A stretch of DNA of 64,000 nucleotides from Melastoma dodecandrum (taxonomy: Eukaryota; Streptophyta; Magnoliopsida; Myrtales; Melastomataceae): positions 7,502,001 to 7,566,000 of the forward strand of contig JARUPY010000473.1 of the NCBI GenBank assembly GCA_029817715.1, written 5' to 3'. The notes under the pieces are model-generated. The model had not been told where the DNA came from, made no database searches, and saw only the letters and a program-made list of their open reading frames with translations. Every line of letters starts with the position of its first letter. Position 1 is the stretch's first letter. Below are positions 54,795 to 64,000 of this stretch, one piece after another. The position numbers and the translations under genes were made by a program.

Positions 54795-56380
54795 CCTTGG
54801 AGTGCCGATCCGACCCCGACTTCCCTTCTCGCCGTTGCGGTTGTCCTTCCTGATGACCCGGTGAATCGTTGGCCTCCCAGACCTGGGCATGGGTTGCAAC
54901 CCCACGCGATGCGTTCAAAAATGGAAATCCAAGAGTGCCACCTCTTTTTCCGACAGAGATGACCCGCATCCCGGCCTCGGGAAGGCATGAACCAAGCAAG
55001 TCGAAGATTTTCTTCACTTCGTTTCACGGGGGTAACAATTCTTCTCTTATTCATTTAATTTTGACTTGGTCAAAGCAATCACCATGCTTTCTGATCGTTG
55101 TTTGTTTTGCTTTGTTTTATTTTTTTAAAAAAAATGCTTTCTCATGTGTTTGCTAAGAATTATTGCATTAGTTGAGATGTGACAGATAGATTTTACGTTC
55201 TCATTAATTGCATTTGTGGTTTCTGCCCTCCGAATATGCTTTGAACATATGTGTGTAATCGTTGTTTATAAAAATTGCAGGATCGATTTCTTTTTATTTG
55301 TCGATCTGAGTATTATCCTTTAAACATGCATAGGATTTTCGTCCATTTTACATGTGTTTTGAATAGTAGGAATATTTATATAATTATCGATTGATATGAA
55401 TATTACGATAATTAACGCATATTCCCTGTTTGTCTTACATGAAAAATACATCAACGATGCGTTGGATTTATTCGGGACGTCGAGACATCGCCCGGTTATC
55501 TTGGTATGAACGCACCAAGGAGTCATTTTCCAACATTCGGGGATAAAAATTGACTCGTGTAAGTCCCATTCCGACTTACCTGATTTATTCTAATTGGATT
55601 ACATGTTTCCATTAGAAAAATCTAAGCATGCTTGTATTTTTATCTTCACATGTACACTGAGCATACAACTTCGGAAAATCGGCGTCAAACTTTCGAAGAC
55701 TACATGAAGGCGCGTGTATCAAACCGCGTGGATCTTTCCGCGTGTGTAAAAACCGCGATGCCAAGATTATAAAGCGGCCCCAACCGTCATTTCACGTACA
55801 TGAGGGAGGTGCGGGATTCCCGAAGTTTTGTTATTTCCACATGTAACGGATCGTGGGCCCAAGTGCATAGGCCCACGATCACCACCCTTCCCCGCTCCCT
55901 TTGATCTAAATACTTGATCTGTGGTTGCGTGCATGTCGTTAGGTTTTTAGGATTTTATCGTCGCATGTTGTTTGCCAAACCAATACACATGAGTTAGGGC
56001 CCAAAAAGCCCGAATCGGGTCCAACGCCCGTAAAACATTGACATGAGTCTGGAGTCATGCCCGGATCGGGTCCAACACCCGTTAACCCAAAGCAAACTTT
56101 TGGAGCAAACGCCACCTTTTCGCATGTTTAAGTGTAAGAGTTAGTAATTAGGGATCCCCGAACCCTACTCTGGTTTTCCGACTTAGACCAGTTTTTTTAA
56201 ATAAGTCGATGGCGACTCCGTAATCGTTTACCTAGGTTAAACAACACATTTTTTACAAACGGAGCCATTTTTGGATGAGGGACCAGCGCCCGCGCGCGTG
56301 CTAGGCCGGAAGACGTGCGTACAAGCACCAACAACTTTTTTACCGCTTACCCCGTCGAATGATTAATTCACAACTCAAGT
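54795..56380. other. Target DNA right of element D
   Basis: It continues the C-rich unit interrupted by D, then turns T-rich (55030-55290) and ends in sequence with repeated CGGGTCCAAC-CCCG phrases near 56015 and 56075. TGGCGACTCCG at 56210-56220 resembles a tRNA-Arg primer site of other elements, but no LTR end was verified. No protein is recognised. Confidence 0.4.
55849..55880. repeat. Perfect 11-bp hairpin
   Basis: GATCGTGGGCC (55849-55859) and GGCCCACGATC (55870-55880) with a 10-base loop. It could be a transcript hairpin or a binding site within a repeat. Confidence 0.9.
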
Positions 56381-57050
56381 CTTCCTCGTGATCTCTAAGA
56401 GCTCTCCTCATTCCATATACCATTTTCTTATGAATGATCTATTCGATAATAAGATCATGTCCTTGCTCGATGCTTAGGCTAACCCATTATAGATTGCTTG
56501 TAATTATCGCCATCCCAGTAAATCATGATATTGGCACTGAATTCAAAAATTTTCGAAACGCTCCCAAGCCTCTACGAAAGTCTCCATCTCATGTTGCTTA
56601 AAGGTAGTGATTTTGGTTCTCATCGATGCTAACTTTGACGATGGAAAGTATTGGTCCAACAATGCTTCTTCCATCTGTTCCCAAGTCGCAATCGATCATG
56701 CCGATATGGAATTTAACCAACTCTATGCTCTATCTTTCAAAACAATGGGAATAGCTTCCATAGGACCCCATCACGGGGCACCCCATTCTGCCTACCACTG
56801 TCGCAAATACTCAGGAACTTGCTCAAATTGTGGATCCTCGCTTAGTGACCCTCGAGTCATTACTGAGTTTTGAATTTTTTGCAACACAAATGTTTTTATC
56901 TCGTAGTTTTATGCTTGAATTGTAGGTGTAACAGTACATGACCGATTGAAATGTGATTTTGCTAAAGTGAATTTCACCATCGATCTACTATTATTATCCA
57001 ACTCCGCCTTAGTTTGTGCCCCTGAATGAGATTTTCGACTAGGTTTTTTT
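56380..57050 (-). pseudogene. Athila-like gag fragment
   Basis: On the minus strand are MEAIPIVLKDRA, SWLNSISACSIATWEQMEEA, LLDQYFPSSKLASMRTKITT, FKQHEMETFVEAWERFEN and TSNL, matching the Athila-type capsid region (compare the 27205-30030 element). The frame is broken by stops. The N-terminal end lies toward 57050, and the rest of the element is not visible downstream of 56380. Confidence 0.8.
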
Positions 57051-58620
57051 GATCTCTTTCGTATTCAAGTTCGTCGCATGCACCTTTTAGAAAATTAACA
57101 AAAGTAAAAGGTAGAAATTAAAAGACTTGAACGTCAAATAGTAAAATGTGTTAACAATAGAAAAAATAAAAATATGAAAGGAGGATGAAATAAAAATGAA
57201 ACACAAAATACCTAGAGTTCTGTTATCTCTTTATCCCTTTCTTGAATCCTCTAAGAATGTATTCCATGTATCGAGTTAATTACACTATCCCTAGGCCATT
57301 AACTTGTGGAAATCCCTTATCTATCAATTCTAAATGGCTACATAAGGTGATCCGATATCTTTCATATCCTTGTCATGGATTAGTTGTGTCTTTCAACGTG
57401 ACACTAACTTAGGCTATCCAATCAACGGCTTAACCTAATTAACTTTTCTAATCCCGAATAGGTTTCCAAATCAAATTAAAATGTGGCCAGTCAATCAACC
57501 GCTTTAAGATTAAGAAATGAATAAATAACTAAATAAGTTTGAATAACAGGAAGAAAGGAATTCGATCGTTAAAATAAAAAGCTAGATTCCATTGAAGCCA
57601 TAGAAAATAAATTAGTTCATAATGAAAACAACAATCTATCCGAATTTAAAGAAAAAAGACAACGACATCCTACACTAGAGGGACACGAGATGATATAAGT
57701 GCCAACCTAGTCGTCACGAGATGTTTCGACACGGGAAGTAGTACCTAGATCTCTGTTCCAACCTAGTCGTCACGAACTTTGTTAGATCTAAAACTCCAAA
57801 AAACTCCACTCTAGGGTTAGATCTAAAAATATAAATAGTGCACCTTAAAAGATTTTCAAGTGTTTTCCAAATCTTAATAAGATCTAAAATAATGCAGTAA
57901 ACTTATCCAAAATAAAATAACCTAGAAGGACTAAATCAAGTAACTAATTGATGCTCTTTGCCCTTGAAACAAAATTTGGAGAAGGTTTGAAGTGCTTGTA
58001 CCAGGTTAAGTATGGATTATTGAAGGTCGCGTCCTCTATGTAGACAAACACATCGTTCGCTTAGCAGATTCTCCAAGGATACATCCTTCAGATCATAAGG
58101 ATGCGTCTTTCTGCTCTCTGTCCAATTTTGACCATTTTGCTTCATTTTGTCCAACTTCAAGAGTGTTGTATACCAAATCAATAAGAACACTAATTTCCCC
58201 AAAATAGACTAAAAAACTACAAAGATACAAATACTGACTTAAAACTAAACTAAACTGAAAAAGGTCTAAAACCAATTAAAATCCTATAAAAACTCACATG
58301 ATTAACAATATAAAGCATTGTTTAGAATATGGAGTAACTATACTTTCAAAGAGTTATCCCCTTCATTCAAGGAGATCGATTAATGACCTTGTGTCAATCT
58401 TCAATATCGTTGTCATTTCCTCCTCCATGACATTTCTCTACTTTTCTTGTTTGGCTGCCTCCTCAATGTTTTGTGGCTCAAATGCATCAAGAGCAAAGTT
58501 AGCTTGTTGGTGGTCGATACCTACTCGGTGGTGTATCTCCAATTGGACCCTTTGTTTTTTAAATGATTTCGAAGGAACACGGTTATTTGTTCTAAAATAA
58601 TTTTGTATTGTAACTTTTGA
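57051..58620. other. AT-rich spacer, possibly 5' leader/LTR of the Athila-like fragment
   Basis: No coding sequence is supported. CAACCTAGTCGTCACGA occurs twice (near 57702 and 57758). AAGGATACATCCTTC (58075-58089) is shared with the spacer at 38501, which also flanks Athila-like gag, so both may belong to one family. Confidence 0.4.
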
Positions 58621-59540
58621 TGCTACTTATGTTGTTCTGATAGGGTTCTGTACTGATGCTTCTGCTACTCCTTCTGTAAACAAGAACATCTAAGTCATAA
58701 AGGACTTTTCCTACCATTTCCAAGCTGCAAGTTCATGAAATGTAAATTCTCTGAACAGAATGAACTTGTCAGAGTTCGAATTATACAGACAATATCCTTT
58801 GATTTATTACTATATTCAATAAAAATCAACTTCTAACATTTCTCACCAAACTTTTCTCTTTCTTGAGAAGGTGTGAGGCATATACAACACACCCAAATAC
58901 TTTCAAATGATTCGACATGGGCTTCCTTCTGTGTCGTGCTTAATATGGTGTCTTGTTCTTAGCCGCTATGGTAGGGCATCTATTCAGTAGTTGGCTTTTG
59001 CCCAAAATTTGTTGGATAGACCTTTGGCCTTCAGCATGCTTCAAGCTATCTCTACCATAATTTTGTTCTTTCTTTCTACGACTCCATTCTACTGTGGAGA
59101 ATACAACATAGTTAACTGCCTTTGTATCCCCTTTTGTTTGCAATAATCCAAGAATGGTATTGACAGAAACCCTCCTTAGTGATCTGTCATCCAGGTCTTA
59201 ATCATGTAATCACTTTGATTCCCTACAAGTGCTTTGAACTTCTTAAAGGTGGTAATAACATCTGACTTCCTCTCAAGAACATAATGCTAGGTCATTCTAG
59301 TATACTCATCAACGAACAGCAAAGAATATCTTATGTTATAAAGAGAGGGAGTTTGAGTTGGTTCACAAATGTTCGCATGAACCAACTCGAGAAGGCTTTA
59401 CTCTCCATGATGTGTTTGGAAATGGAAGACATTGATCCTTTTCGAAGACCAATCATTCACAGACGTCACCTTCTATACCTTATATATAAGGTAGTACTAC
59501 CACCATATACTTTTGATTCAACAGAGCATGACATTTCATA
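58620..59540 (-). pseudogene. Ty1/copia integrase remnant (second copia element)
   Basis: The minus strand gives KGIQLTMLYSPQ, ERKNKIMVEIA-like sequence and AEGQRSIQQILGKSQLLNRCPT near 58950-59140, where copia integrase has the E of ERKN and then WAEAV. The upstream core, with Asp-containing blocks, lies at 59150-59540. Many frame breaks are present. No RT follows to the left. Confidence 0.65.
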
Positions 59541-60060
59541 TTCAACTGTTCATACCTAAGATGTCAAAGATGAGAATTATCTACAGCCTCACTTTTGATA
59601 CCGACGTTATTGCAAGGAGTCATCTTTAACGGGAACAAATTGTTGGACATCATCATCACGACTACGTGCTTTTGTCCTTTTTTGTCCATTATCGCACATT
59701 GAGCTTCTACAAAAACTAACGTATATCCATTTTCATCATATCTACCACACTTAATAGGTTATATGTAATTTCTGGAGTGTAGAAAATGTCGTGCATCCTC
59801 TTTTGTTGATGTTCTATATTGAAAGCTCAAACAACATATTTACATTTTATCTTTAACTTCTTGTCATCTCCAAGTTCCAAGAAAGAGTTATATTTATCAT
59901 CAAGCTCCACAAAGTTATTCTTGATCCTTGTGACATGGTTTCTACAACTACTATCGAGGAACCATAACTCATTCACATATTGCATGGAGTTAGAGGAAGA
60001 ACAAAAAACTTTAGACGATTCATCTTCCATAGAGAAATTTTTCGAGCATCTGTCATCATG
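59541..60060 (-). pseudogene. Ty1/copia protease and GAG-pre-integrase remnant (second copia element)
   Basis: The block at 59827-60030 reads NELWFLDSSCRNHVT, the copia protease active site with Gly of DSG changed to Ser, then FVELDDKYNSFLELGDDKKLKIK. Further left, degraded GAG-pre-integrase sequence leads into the integrase. Confidence 0.75.
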
Positions 60061-60067
60061 CTTATGT

Positions 60068-60990
60068 TCATGTTTTCCTCTTTATCTTTTTACCAGCAAT
60101 CACGATCTGAATGGGTTGGGAACTTTCATCTCCTCCACCGAAAGCAATTATCTTTCGTTTCATGGCTTTGCTTTGTGTAGATGCGGCATTATGTTTTTGC
60201 ATATCCATGTTCGTTTTTGAACTGACTTCTGATTCTCCTTCTGTGTAGCCTCTGACTCTGCCACAAGACTGGTTGTCATGTCCTCTACCATAAGATCTTC
60301 TGTTATTTCCATAATGTTCTCGCATCTACTCAGAAAGATTCAACTTCGCTTGAAATGCTTGTTCCACCAGGGCTGCATACTTGTTGAGCCACTTCTCATG
60401 AGCTTCTAAAGAACTAATCAACTCATAGATCGAAACTTCTACGAGATTCCTTATCTCTTCAATCACATTTACCACATGCTCTAACTTTTGTGTCAAGGTT
60501 CTGATGATTTCCTCCATCACTTTCCAATTTGAGACAATTTCTCTGTAACTCTTCAATTGATTTCCTCCATCCTTGAGAAGTAGTCTTTAGCTGTTCACAC
60601 GTCTTTCATGCCCAGATTATCAAAGTTTCTCTAAAGGATCTACAACTTTAGAGTGATCACCTTATATGACCCTTTGATTTCCTTCTTTAGGACCTCTCAC
60701 ACTTCATTCACCTTCTTCAGGCCAAATGTCCTTAGCTAAATGGTTTTTCTCATACGTTGTTGCAGAATCCGTAAAACCATGGCTTTTGTCATGATGTTCT
60801 CCTTGGACGCCTTCTGCACATCTTCTGTGAGGTTGGTGACACCTTCTGCGGAAGTGTTGTCACCATCTGGGGGAGAGTTGACTTCTGGAACTTCTTCAAT
60901 GCCTTCTTCCACAAGTTTCCAGAGATCTTGCGAATGGAAAATGACATCCATTCGAGAACTCTAATAGTCGAAGTGCTCATCATAAAAAAT
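60068..60990 (-). pseudogene. Ty1/copia gag remnant (second copia element)
   Basis: Three minus-strand pieces: 60736-60951 (FHSQDLWKLVEEGIEEVPE, N-terminal), 60326-60556 (VVNVIEEIRNLVEVSIYELI, SLEAHEKWLNKYAALVEQAF, UBN2 domain) and 60068-60325 (Arg/Gly-rich region where a knuckle is expected). The same order as in other copia Gags; all are broken. Confidence 0.78.
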
Positions 60991-61064
60991 GGGGATTTGG
61001 TTGAGAGAAAAAGTGAAGAACATGTTTCCAGCTGATGTAAACATGACCTTATACGCTGTTGTAC

Positions 61065-61277
61065 CAAATGATGCGCGACCAACCACGGAAGCAAGGAAAT
61101 GTTACGACGACTGCGATACGGAAGGAACGAGAACTACAAAAAGAATGAATAAAATAGAACTCGGACCGCCACGGATATATCCGAAGCACAACTGGGACCG
61201 TCACGTGAGTTAAATGCCACACAATCGAATACATAAACACCATCGATTATGAGAATGCTCGGATAAAATCTCGCCAC
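61065..61277 (-). repeat. About 210-bp direct repeat, left copy, flanking gypsy fragment F
   Basis: Aligns with 62846-63056 by eye: ATAGAACTCGGACCGCCACG here against ATAGAACTCGGATCGCCACG there, and CTCGGATAAAATCTCGCCACGC in both. Similarity ends sharply at CGCCACGC on the right in both copies. Probably LTR-derived. Confidence 0.7.
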
Positions 61278-62845
61278 GCCTGGAGAGATCAAATGAATGT
61301 ACTCAGAGCATTCGAGAAACCAAATGGCTTGACTATCCACTCGTACAACCCGAATTTGGTCTTCAACGCCGTCTTCCACTCATCTCCTTCTTTCATCTGA
61401 ATCTAGTGATATCCGCTTAGTAGGTCTACCTTCGAGAATACTCAACCACTTAGTAGGTCTACCTTCGAGAATATTGTCGACCCATGCAACTCATCGAACA
61501 TATGATCATGTCAAGGAATGGAAAATTGATACTTGATGGCGATCTTATTAGTTGCTCGACAGTCGACACACAACCACGAAGAACCATCCTTCTTGGGAAC
61601 CAATATGGCGGGAACAGAATATGGGCTGAGGCTTTTTCGAACAAAGCCTCATTCAATGAGTTCATCGACCTATCGTTGCTGCTCTTTCACCTCGTCGGGA
61701 TTGCATCGATACGCCGGTCGATTAGGCATCGACACTCCAGAAATGAGGTCAATCTGATGTTGTATGTCCCTCAAAGGAGGAATTCCTCCCGTCAACTCCT
61801 CGGGAAACACGTCATCAAATTCTCGTAACAACGCTCGAACTCGAGGTGATAAAGTTGAGGTTTGCTCCTCTCATTTCTCGAACAACATCAACATGTACAC
61901 ATACTTCTCCTCTCGAATAGGTCGAGTCAACTCAACAAACTTCGCACTCACTTCTCGAGTTTGATCCCTTTGCAACAGTTTGGCTAGCGCTTGGGTGGTC
62001 AAGGGTAGAAGAGTAATCTTCTTTTGATGAAGAGTGATTGAATATGTAGTCTTCTACCCATCATAAGCAACTCGCCGATCATATTGCCAAGGCCTTCTCA
62101 ACAACAAGTGACACGCATCCATCGGTACTACATCGCAAGTCACCGTGTCCTTGTAGTGGTGGTCAATATTCAACGAAACCAATACCTGCTTAGTCACCCT
62201 GATATCACTCTCTTTTCTCAACCATTAAAGCTTGTATGGTCGAGGATGGGGCTTAGTCAATAACTTCGGTTTCTCGACCACGGTAGTAGAGGCGACATAG
62301 GTGCAAGTCCCATTATGGAGAATTACTGACACACCTTCCTTTGTACGGTGCATATAGTTTGAAATATCCTCTCCCACTAGTCGACTTCATCAAGCACCAT
62401 GTTTGCATTAAAGGCTTTTATAATAACCAATAACTCGCCCTCATCGGGTTCCTCCACCACTTCTTCCTCGACATCCCAAATGGGTTCTCCTTCTCGATCA
62501 AACACCTGATCATCATCCAAGAGCTCATAATAGTGACAGTTCGTCGATTTAAGCACTCAAAAGCTATATGTCCAACTCCTTGACATCTGAAACACTTTCT
62601 CGAGACACTAGTGTTTGATGCTTGCCAAACTTCAACTTGGCCTAGTCCCTGTCGTTACACGATATTGGAGTTCTCGAGGACGGACTCGAGATTGGTCTCG
62701 ATGACAAACTCCCTTAGCTGAATGAAGTGCTCCTCATGGCTGGTCTCGCAAGCGCTCTCCTAGCTTATTGATTCTCGAATTTATGGGCCATGTTGCATAC
62801 ATCCGCGAAACTCTAATATGGTTGCAACTCGACAGCATACCAACT
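61278..62845 (-). pseudogene. Gypsy fragment F: gag knuckle, protease linker and RT N-terminus
   Basis: Minus strand, left part: RT with [19 protein letters not shown] sequence and MFDELHGSTIFSKVDLLSGYH, then [17 protein letters not shown], cut at 61278. The middle contains GGIPPLRDIQHQIDLISGVS, MPNRPAYRCNPDEVKEQQR and VVPMDACHLLLRRPWQYDRR, typical of chromovirus-like pol. At 62553-62594 is a good CCHC knuckle, CFRCQGVGHIAFEC. There are stops and frame changes throughout. YxDD, RNase H and integrase are missing. Confidence 0.82.
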
Positions 62846-63056
62846 GATGTGCAGCCAACCACATTAGCAGGAAAATACTATGACGACAGAGAAATGGAAC
62901 GAATGGGAACTATGAAACAAACGAATACAATAGAACTCGGATCGCCACGAATACAGCGCAAGCACCACCGGGACCATCACAAGGGTTGAACACCGCACAA
63001 TCGGATATAGAAACACCAACGATTATGGGGACACTCGGATAAAATCTCGCCACGCT
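62846..63056 (-). repeat. About 210-bp direct repeat, right copy, flanking gypsy fragment F
   Basis: See 61065-61277. Gag C-terminal sequence starts right beside it with no primer site, so it is not a normal intact LTR/leader junction. Confidence 0.7.
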
Positions 63057-64000
63057 TTGAAATTATCCAGACGATAAGAGAAAAGCGTAAAGTTCAAGAA
63101 GAACTTGATGGTTGCGAAGTTTGGGGAAGTATTTCAAAAGGTTCTTCCTAACCCTAAACACAAAGGCCTCATTTATAGAGGAACCAAAAATGGGTAAACC
63201 TAGCTCCCAATTAGGTCCAAAATAGAAATACCAAACAATAATTAAAACAAAGTCCAAAAGTTGTAAACTAAACAAACTAGGCCTGTCATCGAGTGGGTCA
63301 TCCGTCAACAAGTCCGGTCATCGAGCGCTCTCGAGGTCCCTGGCCTCGAGTTGGAGCTGATCTCGAGATGACCCCTTCCTCTCGATCTCGAGATCAACTC
63401 GACCTCTTCAAAACCGTCTCCTCATCTCGATTGCTCCTCTCAATTTGTTCCCAACTCAGCCTTGCTCAATCCAACTCGCATCACCAAATTTGTTAGGGGT
63501 TATGTATGAAAGGATTGGAAAGAAAGAGAGAAGGTGATAGCAGTACATAGGTTATGTACTGCCGACGACCTTCTATAGCATAGATGAATCTTATGTAGAG
63601 CTGTTGCTATTACAAAAGTTGAATATTTAGTGGAGTTCAAGTGTATAGGTTGCAAAATATTTTCTCATTCATTCTTTTGAAATGTTTACACGCTCCACCA
63701 TTTATAGGGATGAGTAGGAAATTCAAACGACTATAGAAAGCTCTAGCTTAAATGATTTAGGCATTATGATAGTATTTACTACTATTCATTACGATGACAT
63801 TAATGCTCCACCTAAATGAGATCATAAATTACTTTTAACAGGCAAATCATTAATATTATTCCTATAAAAAAATATTTTGTACTCCAATTAAAAAGAAAAT
63901 CTACCAATTCTTGTCAAATCTTATGGTAAAATTTTTATATAATCTATTTACTAGAGGTTTGATGTGACCATTTTCGACAATTTATTCGTATTGTACAACA
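63057..64000. other. Unassigned right-hand end
   Basis: TCGAG-rich sequence to 63480, then AT-rich. No gene is supported. A hairpin CAGTACATA-GGT-TATGTACTG lies at 63541-63561. Confidence 0.5.

Noticed and set aside
55849..55880. Hairpin as an intrinsic bacterial terminator
   Set aside because: The window is plant nuclear DNA and no T-run follows; a repeat-internal palindrome is more likely.
56210..56220. TGGCGACTCCG as a primer binding site
   Set aside because: It matches a tRNA-Arg complement, but no LTR end precedes it and the adjacent gag fragment is on the other strand.

Overview
The window reads as nuclear DNA of a flowering plant, most likely a dicot; I cannot name the species. Two ordinary plant genes, both recognisable by protein family, sit in about 5 kb (15.9-20.8 kb). 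Nearly everything else is LTR retrotransposon DNA of different ages, mostly broken, nested and rearranged. No rRNA, tRNA or CRISPR was seen.

Layout. 1-3.8 kb: decayed Ty3/gypsy element of Tat type (A). 4.15-6.5 kb: small internally deleted chromovirus-like element on the minus strand (E). 6.86-12.95 kb: Tat-type element B with both LTRs, whose pol stops inside reverse transcriptase at the 3' LTR. 12.95-15.8 kb: AT-rich spacer with a 205-bp tandem duplication and an 850-bp fold-back element. 15.9-18.6 kb: gene for a seven-helix membrane protein (plus). 19.45-20.74 kb: convergent GT14 glycosyltransferase gene (minus) with one frameshift. 21.5-26.3 kb: Tat-type element C. 26.6-27.2 kb: scraps, including a GH9 endoglucanase exon and a hAT-like repeat. 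27.2-30.0 kb: Athila-like gag-PR-RT (minus). 30.0-38.26 kb: Ty1/copia element (minus) with a 2.3-kb LTR, split by a 2.3-kb insert. 38.3-41.9 kb: decayed repeats. 41.9-54.8 kb: young, nearly complete Tat-lineage element D. 54.8-64 kb: more decayed Athila, copia and chromovirus-like pieces.

The centrepiece is element D: 5-bp target duplication AGACC, LTRs of 983 and 958 bp with 5 substitutions between them, tRNA-Arg-type primer site, gag-protease, and a 1189-codon pol with two RNase H domains and integrase. Between pol and the polypurine tract, on the opposite strand, lies a complete gene: TATA box, ATG, six exons, five short GT-AG introns all in phase, and a predicted 939-aa protein. The protein has a plant mobile domain (PMD), a basic Pro/Ser/Thr-rich linker and a coiled coil. 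Decayed copies of the same antisense gene occur in elements A and C, so it is a regular passenger of this lineage. In D the sense gag has two in-frame stops while the antisense gene has none. Antisense introns look like CT...AC on the genomic RNA and so can survive retrotransposition, which would explain how a spliced gene persists inside a retroelement.

Coordinates of LTR ends in D, B, E and the first copia element come from direct comparison of repeat copies or from terminal and primer-site motifs. Boundaries of the decayed fragments are approximate.
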